Shown here piece after piece: positions 49,632-58,419 of a stretch of 64,000 nt of DNA. Both the position numbers and the translations under genes were made by a program. Source of the stretch: Labedaea rhizosphaerae (GTDB lineage Bacteria > Actinomycetota > Actinomycetes > Mycobacteriales > Pseudonocardiaceae); contig NZ_SNXZ01000001.1 in the NCBI RefSeq assembly GCF_004362825.1, positions 930,001 to 994,000 on the forward strand, read 5' to 3'. The stretch's first letter is position 1; every line of letters starts with the position of its first letter. The notes below the pieces were generated by a model. The model searched no databases. It worked only from the letters and a program-made list of their open reading frames with translations, and was not told where the DNA came from.

Positions 49632-51176
49632 GTGGAACCGTCCGCCAAGACGCCGGATCCAGCCGGGCTCGACCGCCGCGCCAAGGCGGCGATCGCGGCG
49701 TGCGTCGTGCTGCCCGTGCTGATCGGCATCGTCGTCACCGCCGGCACGTTCCGGCCACAACCGGCGCCACCGCCGCCGATGGTGGGGCACTGGGTGTACG
49801 TGCAGAGCCTCGGTGCCGCGGTGCACGTCGACGGCGGCAACAAGAAGGTGGACGCGTCCGTGCCGGTCGGCTCGGCCAGCGCCGACAGCCTGGTGGTGCA
49901 GGACCAGCACACGAACTACTTGGTGGACACCGACAAGACGATCGAGTTCACCCGGACCGGCGTGACCGACGACAAGCCGTCGGTGGGCGTCGGTGAGGCG
50001 CCGGTGCCCATGCAGGCGGGCGGGCGTGGGTACCTGGTGTATCGCGCGGCGGGCATGATCGTGCCGCTGGGCAGCCAGCAGCCGATCACCGCGGGGGTCA
50101 AGCTCGGTGCGCCGGTGATGACGCCGGCCGGCGAGCTGTGGGTCAACCGTCCCGACACCGGCGAGGTCTGCGTGGTCGAGACGACGTTGCAGTGCAAGGT
50201 GAAGATCCCGGCGCAGGGGGCGCTCACCCTGCTGGACGGCAAGCCGGTCTTCGTCGACACGGACACCTCGACGGTGCACCCCCTCACCACGAAGGACCGT
50301 CCCACGAAGCTCGGGGTCCGGCTGCCGGGCAACGCCCTGATCGGCGGGTCCTCAGTGGACGGCCGCATCCCGGTGATCGATCCGGTCGGCAACCGGCTGC
50401 TGCTCGTCGCCGTCGGCGGCGATGTGATGCGCGTGCCCTTGGCGCCCGGCAAGTACGAACGTCCTTGCACCGCGGGCGATGCGGTGGCCGTCGTCGACGA
50501 GAACACCGGCACGGTCACCAGTTACGACGCCACGGGCAACCGCCGCGCCACCCACATCCTCAGCGGCAACGCGCGCGCCACCCAGGGCGACGACGGCCGG
50601 GTGTACGTGGATTCGGCGGACGGGCTGAAAAGCGTGGTGATGGACCCCAACGGCACGCTGACGCCGGTCCCCACCAGCGACCAGATCCCACCGGTCTACA
50701 AGGAAGCGCCCTCGACCACGACCCCACCGCCGCCATCCCCGACCATCACGCCGACGACGACGGAGACCATCCCCGCCACCCCCGACACGGTGACGTTGAC
50801 CCCCACCGCGCCGCCCGGCGGTACGAGCGGCGGAACGGGCGGCACGGGCAGCTCGGCGGCTGGTTCCACCACGAAGCCCAAGGGCCCGACGTCGACCAAG
50901 CCGCTGCCCGGCGCCCCCGGCCCGACCGTGGACGTGCTGAGCGCGACCCCCCTGGGCGACGGCAAAGCCCGCGTCCGCGTCTCCGTCCGCGGCGGCGGGT
51001 CGGCCTTCTGCCACGTGTTCTTCAACTCCGTGGAACGCGCGGCGGCCAAGTGCACCGGCCAAACCGATATCACCGCGACCGGCATCCCAGCGCACCAGCT
51101 CTACGACGTGCACGTGTTGGGTGTCAACGACAAGGGCACCGGAAACCCGGGCCGCCGCGTCCAAGTCGCACTGTAA
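49632..51176 (+). CDS. Membrane-anchored extracellular beta-propeller-like protein with Fn3-like end
   Basis: 514 residues. One membrane helix (~18-40), then repeated beta units (GHWVYVQSLGAAVHVDGG, GELWVNRPDTGEVCVVE, RVYVDSADGLKSVVMDPNG) suggesting a propeller to ~350, a Thr/Pro/Gly linker (~360-430) and a C-terminal Fn3-like domain (~440-514) with two Cys. Unknown family, but such proteins are common beside actinomycete mycP genes. Divergent from the peroxidase-mycP operon across a shared palindrome. Confidence 0.75.
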   Translation: MEPSAKTPDPAGLDRRAKAAIAACVVLPVLIGIVVTAGTFRPQPAPPPPMVGHWVYVQSLGAAVHVDGGNKKVDASVPVGSASADSLVVQDQHTNYLVDTDKTIEFTRTGVTDDKPSVGVGEAPVPMQAGGRGYLVYRAAGMIVPLGSQQPITAGVKLGAPVMTPAGELWVNRPDTGEVCVVETTLQCKVKIPAQGALTLLDGKPVFVDTDTSTVHPLTTKDRPTKLGVRLPGNALIGGSSVDGRIPVIDPVGNRLLLVAVGGDVMRVPLAPGKYERPCTAGDAVAVVDENTGTVTSYDATGNRRATHILSGNARATQGDDGRVYVDSADGLKSVVMDPNGTLTPVPTSDQIPPVYKEAPSTTTPPPPSPTITPTTTETIPATPDTVTLTPTAPPGGTSGGTGGTGSSAAGSTTKPKGPTSTKPLPGAPGPTVDVLSATPLGDGKARVRVSVRGGGSAFCHVFFNSVERAAAKCTGQTDITATGIPAHQLYDVHVLGVNDKGTGNPGRRVQVAL

Positions 51177-51179
51177 GGA

Positions 51180-51658
51180 TCACCTTGCAATGCGGGCGAT
51201 GCGCGGCATGGCGACCTGCAGGTAGCTGCGGACGTCCAGTTCCAGGGAGCGGTCCAGGCGGGCGGCGTTGAAGTAGATCGTCGGGTGGTCGAGCAGCCGG
51301 ACGTCGACGACGAGTTCGAGGGCGCCTTCGAAGGCGAACGGCGGGATCGAGCCGATCTTCGCGCGGCCGAACCGCTCCGCGACCTCCGCCGGGGCCAGGC
51401 TCGCGTCAGAACACCCGAAGAGCCTGCGCACCGACTTGAGGTGGACCCGCCGGTGGCCTTCGACGACCGCGAGCACGTACTTCGGTTCGGTTTCGCCCTT
51501 GAGCTCGACGATCAGGCACTTCGCCGCGTCGGTCAGGTCGTGCCCCCGCTGCGCGCTCGCCTCCGCGGTGGGGCCGGCCGGCTCGTGCTCCATGACCCGG
51601 TACGCGGTGCCGTGCGCGTCGAGGAGATGCAGGATCGCGTGGTAACCATCCTGGCCGG

Positions 51659-51662
<4 letters not shown>
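51180..51662 (-). CDS. YbaK/ProX-type aminoacyl-tRNA deacylase-like protein
   Basis: 160 residues: HGTAYRVMEHEPAGPTAEASA near the start, the Lys of AAKCLIVELK (~47), and RFGRAKIGSIPPFAF (~98) with the GxxPPF loop of the YbaK/prolyl-tRNA editing fold. Family members hydrolyse misacylated tRNAs. The GTG at 51662 overlaps the stop of the adenylation-carrier gene (GTGA), so the two act together. It could edit aminoacyl groups loaded on the carrier or protect tRNA; this is inference. Confidence 0.8.
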
Positions 51663-53392
<1,730 letters not shown>

Positions 53393-53580
53393 GATCGATT
53401 CCCAACCGTGCTGGGACCCACCCGACGCGGCGGCGCCAGGGCAACCCGGAGCATGGCGGCCGAAGCCATAACGGACCAATAGTCGGCGCTGTTTGCCTGC
53501 CCGGCGAGGGCGTTGGTGGCGCAGTAACGATGTGACCCCACAGTGGGATAGCGTCTGTAATCGGGTGCTTTGGGGGGTCT

Positions 53581-53961
53581 GTGAAGAGTCGGTTCGAGCT
53601 GTGGATGCGCCTCACCATGGTGCTTGGTGCTGTCTTGTTTGTGGCTCTTCCCATCGGGTTCTGGCATGACAAGCACGGGGTCACGGTGTCCGCGATCCTC
53701 ATCGGCCTGTTCAGTGCTTCGTGGGCACTGTCTGGCCTGCGCCGATGGCTGGATGTCGTGGTCTCGGTGGGGCACATCGCGCTTGGGGCAACCTCGGTGG
53801 GGCTCGGCGTTGCCATGTCGTTGCCGGCGCTGCTCTGGCTCGGCGTGTTCATGCTGGTCACCGGCGTCCGGGAGATAGTCAGGTCGCGCAAGGCCGGGAC
53901 GAGCCCCCGCGAGCGGCGCTCGAAGACAGACACACTGAGCCACACGTTCTTGGACAACTGA
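53581..53961 (+). CDS. Small four-helix membrane protein
   Basis: 126 residues with membrane helices at ~8-26, 34-52, 58-76 and 79-95 and a basic tail. GTG start with GGGGGG upstream. No family known. The ~190-bp region before it carries a fragment (CCTGCCCGGCGAGGGC, ~53500) of the dispersed repeat that punctuates this island. Confidence 0.65.
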   Translation: MKSRFELWMRLTMVLGAVLFVALPIGFWHDKHGVTVSAILIGLFSASWALSGLRRWLDVVVSVGHIALGATSVGLGVAMSLPALLWLGVFMLVTGVREIVRSRKAGTSPRERRSKTDTLSHTFLDN

Positions 53962-53980
53962 ACTCCGCGCCGGCGCGCCA

Positions 53981-54064
53981 CCGCACGGAACCGGACCACC
54001 CGCGCCGCCCAACCGCGCCCTCCTGCTTCCCTGGAGGCTGCCTGCCCGGCGAGGGCATATCGTT
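53981..54064 (+). repeat. Island dispersed repeat, copy A
   Basis: CCGCACGGAACCGGACCACC at the left, then CTTCCCTGGAGGCTGCC and GGCGAGGGCAT at the right. Lies 25 nt before the 54089 gene start. Copies B and C have the same order of blocks. Confidence 0.8.
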
Positions 54065-54088
54065 CGACAGGCGGATTAGCGTCAGGTC

Positions 54089-54652
54089 GTGGCGAACGAG
54101 GACTTGCTGGCCCGCTGGGATGAGAATTGGCTGTCGTGCCAGCCGTACGGGCCTGTCCTGCGACAGGTGTATCCAGATCGCTGGGTGCGGTTTCATACTT
54201 TGCCGGGATCGAAGCGCTACCCGGACACGGTGGACGAGCTCGCCACCATACTTGGCCGCTACAACGCCATCCTCGACGAGCTGTTTTGCGGTCAGGATGT
54301 CTTCGTCGTCAGCCCGGACTGGAGCGACGAGCCACCCGCGCCCTCACGCCCTGCGGAGCATGAAGCCTGGCATCCGGGCGCACGCTACTGGACCTCGGTC
54401 GACCTGGAGAGCGGCTCGCAGTGGCACATGTACGTGAGCACCGTCCACTGGACGCCCGGGTGCCTGGATCCCCTGCTCGACGCTGCCGCCGACGACAAGA
54501 CGGCCGGCGTGCTCATCATGGATGCAACGATGCGGCGAGTCTGTCATCCGTACGACGGCGGCATTGACGTCTTGCTGGTTGACCTCGCCGAGGTGGATCC
54601 GGTTCGAAGCAGGTTCACTGACTGGTTGTCGCCGAACGCGTCTGGGCTGTAG
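54089..54652 (+). CDS. DUF3885-like protein
   Basis: 187 residues, soluble. RWVRFHTLPGSKRYPDTVDELATIL near the start and VCHPYDGGIDVLLVDLAEVDPVRSRFTDWL near the end match the DUF3885 pattern (R-F-x-lpgskRYp and Y-D-x-G-x-D). Function unknown; the family occurs in accessory islands, and an immunity role is possible but unproven. GTG start. Flanked by dispersed repeats. Confidence 0.7.
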   Translation: MANEDLLARWDENWLSCQPYGPVLRQVYPDRWVRFHTLPGSKRYPDTVDELATILGRYNAILDELFCGQDVFVVSPDWSDEPPAPSRPAEHEAWHPGARYWTSVDLESGSQWHMYVSTVHWTPGCLDPLLDAAADDKTAGVLIMDATMRRVCHPYDGGIDVLLVDLAEVDPVRSRFTDWLSPNASGL

Positions 54653-54703
54653 GCCCTGGTTCGCCGTCGGCTCTTCGGTGGCTGTGCCGAAGGTGGCCAA
54701 GCT

Positions 54704-54767
54704 GCTCCCGGTCATCGACGAGAACGCGTGATTTTGTGTGGGCGTGATCTTGGCGCCCGCAGACATG
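54704..54767 (+). repeat. ~60-bp repeat, copy 1
   Basis: GCTCCCGGTCATCGACGAG, then ATTTTGTGTGGGCGTGATCT and GCAGACATG. The counterpart at 56290-56362 has the same order with a short insertion. The 301-bp gap 54653-54953 otherwise holds only island repeat copy B. Confidence 0.65.
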
Positions 54768-54861
54768 TTGCCGTCTCGACCCGTGCGCGGACGGCCTGCA
54801 AGCAGTCGGTCCATGCTTGTGGGCCTGCCTCGCACCGGGTAGGCAGTGCCGGCCGATGGGG

Positions 54862-54951
54862 AAGCCACCGCGCGGAACTCCAACCACCCGCCCCTGCTCG
54901 GCAGCGCTCCCCTTGCTTCCCTGGAGGCTGTCCGCCCGGCGAGGGCCATTT
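54862..54951 (+). repeat. Island dispersed repeat, copy B
   Basis: GCGCGGAACTCCAACCACCC, then CTTCCCTGGAGGCTGTCC and GGCGAGGGC. Ends just before the stop of the minus-strand 54954 gene. Confidence 0.8.
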
Positions 54952-54953
54952 CT

Positions 54954-55397
54954 TCAGCTTGCCTCGACTGCGACGCCTAGGTCGTCTACGGCAGCGTCGT
55001 ACTGCTCGCGGTCGAACATGAATGGTCCGAAGGAGCTGTAGTCCCTCGTGGGCCGGTGAGGCTGTCGGAAGTGGGACCAGATCACAAGGTCGCCTGCCAG
55101 GGTGATCCGGGCCATGAGTGGCCAGCAGCCGACGTCACCGCAGTCGCATGCGAGCAGAGGTGTGTCGACACCGAGCCCGAAGTCGGAAGTGCCGTGGAAG
55201 AGGTCGTTCATCGAGTCGTGGCGGAAGAACGATGGGACGAGGCCGCCGTACGCCCCACCAGCCGGATGCATGCCGGCGGCGAGCTCGAACCGGTCGATCA
55301 GGGTGGTAAGCGCGGTGCCGTCAATGGCCGGAACGACCTCGAACGCGTCATCCGGTCCGCGGCGCCGGTACTCGAAACGGATCGCGTGATTAGCCAC
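54954..55397 (-). CDS. Hypothetical protein with Cys-rich core
   Basis: 147 residues, soluble. The centre reads LLACDCGDVGCWPLMARI (three Cys), followed by VIWSHFRQPHR and DYSSFGPFMFDREQYDAAV. It matches a recurring actinomycete hypothetical family with CxCGxxGCWPL; function unknown. The ATG at 55397 was chosen. Its 3' end abuts dispersed repeat copy B. Confidence 0.65.
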   Translation of the reverse strand: MANHAIRFEYRRRGPDDAFEVVPAIDGTALTTLIDRFELAAGMHPAGGAYGGLVPSFFRHDSMNDLFHGTSDFGLGVDTPLLACDCGDVGCWPLMARITLAGDLVIWSHFRQPHRPTRDYSSFGPFMFDREQYDAAVDDLGVAVEAS

Positions 55398-55510
55398 GGC
55401 TCATCGTCGCAGGAGGACCAGGCTGGTTCCAAGCGTGCGGGGGCTCCGCGGCTTGCGGGTTCTACTCGAACCGACCCGCTCGGTCTGCGCCTCAGCAACC
55501 GGTCGCCTTC

Positions 55511-55604
55511 GGTGGCTTCCCCGCACGGAACCCGACCACCCGCCGCACCGACCAGCGCTCCCCGGCTTCCCTGGAGGCTGCCCGCCTGGCGAGGGCATGT
55601 CGTT
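55511..55604 (+). repeat. Island dispersed repeat, copy C
   Basis: CCGCACGGAACCCGACCACC, then CTTCCCTGGAGGCTGCCC and GGCGAGGGCATGTCGTT. Ends 5 nt before the stop of the minus-strand 55610 gene, as copy B does for 54954. Confidence 0.8.
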
Positions 55605-55609
55605 GGAGC

Positions 55610-56119
55610 CTATTGCTGCATGGTCAAGGCCATTTGCCAAAGATCGTGGTCGGCCCATCGCCGCAAGTACCGGTGGCGGCGGCGCGACGGGGTCGCGAGC
55701 CATTCGTTTGCGGCGAGCAACATGACCGCGTGAGCCTGCTCGTCGGTGAGGAGTTCAGACTCCCAGCCGATCCGGACCAGGCTTTCGCTCTCGAACAGAT
55801 CCGTAAGGTCAGCCCACAGCATGTAGAGCGTCCCGTCTGGATATCCCTTGACCATCCAGTCGGTGGCTAGCCCGGCGATCAGTGCGCCGGTCTCGTAGGC
55901 GTGCTGCGGGTCGGTGCTCCTGGCGACCTCGCTGATCAGTGGATCCACATCGCGGTAGAGCGCCCGATCTCGACGCCATGACACGATGGCCGTGGTCCGA
56001 AGCCTCCAGAGTGCCCGCTTCCACCACGATTCCGGGGACGACCGCCGCGACCGTCGTTGGCTCCCGTTGGCAGTCTCGGATGCGGCGTCCTGCCTGGCGC
56101 GGCGACGACGGCTGCTCAC
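55610..56119 (-). CDS. Hypothetical basic/helical protein
   Basis: 169 residues. Very basic N-terminus (SSRRRRARQDAAS...RRSRRSS) and a helical domain with DPQHAYETGALIAGLATDWMVKGYPDGTLYMLWADLTDLFE and DEQAHAVMLLAANEWLA. No family known. Codon bias is weaker than in the flanking housekeeping genes, consistent with an accessory island. The 56120-56365 region downstream of its start shows no gene. Confidence 0.55.
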   Translation of the reverse strand: MSSRRRRARQDAASETANGSQRRSRRSSPESWWKRALWRLRTTAIVSWRRDRALYRDVDPLISEVARSTDPQHAYETGALIAGLATDWMVKGYPDGTLYMLWADLTDLFESESLVRIGWESELLTDEQAHAVMLLAANEWLATPSRRRHRYLRRWADHDLWQMALTMQQ

Positions 56120-56289
56120 GGTGGCAGGTTAAGCCTCATGTGACGCGCGGACACACTGTTATTGACCTTGATGCCGTGGCCGCGGCGCGCCTTGAAGCAT
56201 CCGGCCGCGTGTCTGCCGCTCGACAAGCATGTCCGCGCGCACACGACCTCCCGAGGAGTCGCCAACACAGCGGAACGCGCCGGTCATGC

Positions 56290-56362
56290 GCTCCCACACT
56301 CGACGAATGCGCCCGATTTTGTGTCGGTTTCGTGTGGGCATGATCTTGACGCCGCAGACATG
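56290..56362 (+). repeat. ~60-bp repeat, copy 2
   Basis: CTCCCACACTCGACGAATGC, ATTTTGTGTCGG, CGTGTGGGCATGATCTTGAC and GCAGACATG, matching 54704-54767 apart from a ~9-nt insertion. Ends at the terminator hairpin next to the tRNA genes. Confidence 0.65.
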
Positions 56363-56365
56363 AGA

Positions 56366-56401
56366 AAGCCCCGCTACCTGTTTGACCAGGTAGCGGGGCT
56401 T
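56366..56401 (-). terminator. Terminator downstream of the tRNA genes
   Basis: Perfect 15-bp stem AAGCCCCGCTACCTG/CAGGTAGCGGGGCTT with a 6-nt loop, 18 nt beyond the 3' end of tRNA-Arg on the minus strand and followed there by TCTCATG. Confidence 0.85.
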
Positions 56402-56418
56402 GCTGTCTCAACCAGACG

Positions 56419-56491
56419 CGCGCCCGAAGGGATTCGAACCCCTAACCTTCTGATCCGTAGTCAGATGCTCTATCCGTTGAGCTACGGGCGC
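56419..56491 (-). tRNA. tRNA-Arg (anticodon ACG)
   Basis: 73 nt cloverleaf: acceptor GCGCCCG/CGGGCGC, D-arm GCTCAACGGATAGAGC, anticodon stem TCTGA/TCAGA around CTACGGA, T-arm GGGTTCGAATCCC. CCA is not encoded. Confidence 0.95.
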
Positions 56492-56526
56492 TTGTTCAGT
56501 TGTGTGCTCGGCCGAGGCCGAGACAG

Positions 56527-56616
56527 CGGAGGCTCCGGGATTTGAACCCGGGAGGGGCTGTGAACCCCAACCGCATTAGCAGTGCGGCGCCATAGACCAG
56601 ACTAGGCGAAGCCTCC
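56527..56616 (-). tRNA. tRNA-Ser (anticodon GCT)
   Basis: 90 nt type II tRNA: acceptor GGAGGCT/AGCCTCC, anticodon stem CCGCA/TGCGG around CTGCTAA, a long variable arm (GTTGGGGTTCACAGCCCC) and T-arm CGGGTTCAAATCCCG. Lies 35 nt upstream of tRNA-Arg, probably co-transcribed. Confidence 0.95.
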
Positions 56617-56682
56617 CGGGGCCCCAGGCCGCTCGACGAGCAGAGTACACAGGCCGCTCATCGCCCTCCAAACTGGCCCCAC

Positions 56683-58419
56683 CTACCGCCGCAGGACGCG
56701 CAGCAACGCCGGCGGGCGACCGCCGAAACCCTCGGCTTCGATGGCCGCCAACGCGATCCGCGGGAGGTCGCGCACTGCGGGAAACAGCAGGTAGCGGGGC
56801 ACCCAAGCCGGGTCGAACTTGGCGTTGAAGCGGTACAGCGACTCGATCTGCCACCACCGCGAACCCAGCCGCAGCGCGCGGGCCCACAGCCGGGCGACCG
56901 GACCGGCACCGATGCGGCGGCCGCGTTCCAGGGCGGCGCGGAACACCGCGAAGTTCAGCGACACCCGCGACACGCCTAGGGCCGGGCACTGCGCCAGCAG
57001 CGAGGTGATCATCAGCTCGTTCAGCCCGTTGTCGCCCGCCAGCCGATCGCGGCGCATCAGGTCCAGGGACAGGCCGTCGCGACCCCACGGCACGAACTGC
57101 AACATGCCGCTGACCTGGTCATCCTTCTCCGCCGTCACGACCACGCATGCGGGGTCCACGCGGGCGGCGGGCCGGGACAACGCCATTGAGAAGCCTCGTT
57201 CGGTCTCGGTGCCGCGCCAGCGTTCGGCCAGCTCGGCCAGGCTTTGACGCTCCGGCTCCGCCAGCTCGGCGACGCGGCGGACCGACACCGTGTACCCGGC
57301 GCGCCGCAGCTTCGCCACGGCCTGCCGCACGCCACGCATGCACCGGCCGTCCAGTGTGAACGTCGCCACATCGACCACGGCCTCGTCGCCGAGTTCCAGC
57401 GCGTCCAGGCCATGCCGGCACCACACCGTCGCGCCCAGCTCGGAGCAACCCAGCACCGCGGGCACCCAGCCGTGCCCGCGGCACTCGGCGCGGAACGCCT
57501 CGATCGCGCCCGGCCACGCCTCCTTGTCGCCGAGCGGGTCGCCCGACGCCAGCGCGACCCCGGCCAGCACCCGGTAGCTCACCGCCGCCTTGCCGGTCGG
57601 GGACAGCACCACCGACTTGTCGCTGCGCAACGCGAAGTACGCGAGCGAGTCGCCCGTGCCGTGCCGGTCGATCAGCTCACGCAGGCGGTCCGCCTCGTCG
57701 GTGGACAGGCCCGGCTTCGGCTCCGCCGTGCGCAGCAGGAAGTACCCGCCGAGCAGCAACGCACCCATGCCGAACACCCCGCCGACCAGCGCGACGAGGT
57801 CGCCCATCCACTCCGAGCCGAACCGGACGTCGCCGCTGATCCCGGCGAACGACAGCGCCGCGTGCTCGACGCGTTGCCACCACCCGTCGGCCATGACCAT
57901 GTGCTTGGGCGGCAGCGTGAGCAGCAGCATGTTGATCACGAAGCCGGCGCCGACGAGCTGGCAGAACACCAGCACGCCCCGCCCCTTGCCCACCGGATCG
58001 GGCTGCGCGGTGAACTCACTCCTGGTCCGCAGCAACGCCACACCCAGCGCCAACGCGGTCAGCGCGGACCCGACCCCGCGCCAGAGCACCAGGTGCGGCA
58101 GCGCGATCGACGCGCACATCAGCAACGCGAGCTGCCACGCCCGGCGCTTGCGCCTGCGCAGACCCGTGGCCACCATCAGCAACAACACGCCCGACGCGAG
58201 CACCAGTGCCGCCGCCGCGAGCGTGGCCTGCGGCGGGAGGTCGAGCCAGCGCTCGACGGTGCCCCGCAGCCGCACCCGACCAGCCGGCCAGACCACCGAC
58301 GCCACCGCGATCAGCCCGACGATCCGGGCCGACCAGGTGATCACGCGCACGGTCTCCCGGCTCGCGACGGCGGTCCTGGCCGACGCCTGGTCGAGCGGCC
58401 TCGCGGCGGCGACGATCAT
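56683..58419 (-). CDS. Lysyl-phosphatidylglycerol synthase-like protein (DUF2156)
   Basis: 578 residues. About seven membrane helices (~25-250) precede a cytosolic DUF2156 GNAT-like catalytic domain (~265-578) with DSLAYFALRSDKSVVLSPTGKAAVSYRVLAGVALASGDPLGD and FSMALSRPAAR...VSGMLQFVPWGRDGLSLDLMRRD, as in MprF/LysX. Family members transfer an aminoacyl group from tRNA to phosphatidylglycerol, lowering surface charge and raising resistance to cationic peptides. No lysyl-tRNA synthetase part is fused, unlike LysX. The ATG overlaps the upstream gene stop (ATGA). Confidence 0.85.
   Translation of the reverse strand: MIVAAARPLDQASARTAVASRETVRVITWSARIVGLIAVASVVWPAGRVRLRGTVERWLDLPPQATLAAAALVLASGVLLLMVATGLRRRKRRAWQLALLMCASIALPHLVLWRGVGSALTALALGVALLRTRSEFTAQPDPVGKGRGVLVFCQLVGAGFVINMLLLTLPPKHMVMADGWWQRVEHAALSFAGISGDVRFGSEWMGDLVALVGGVFGMGALLLGGYFLLRTAEPKPGLSTDEADRLRELIDRHGTGDSLAYFALRSDKSVVLSPTGKAAVSYRVLAGVALASGDPLGDKEAWPGAIEAFRAECRGHGWVPAVLGCSELGATVWCRHGLDALELGDEAVVDVATFTLDGRCMRGVRQAVAKLRRAGYTVSVRRVAELAEPERQSLAELAERWRGTETERGFSMALSRPAARVDPACVVVTAEKDDQVSGMLQFVPWGRDGLSLDLMRRDRLAGDNGLNELMITSLLAQCPALGVSRVSLNFAVFRAALERGRRIGAGPVARLWARALRLGSRWWQIESLYRFNAKFDPAWVPRYLLFPAVRDLPRIALAAIEAEGFGGRPPALLRVLRR

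Noticed and set aside
56400-56545. Plus-strand open frame with a GIRTPNLLIRSQMLYPLSYG-like peptide
   Set aside because: It is the antisense reading of tRNA-Arg(ACG), a well-known spurious annotation.
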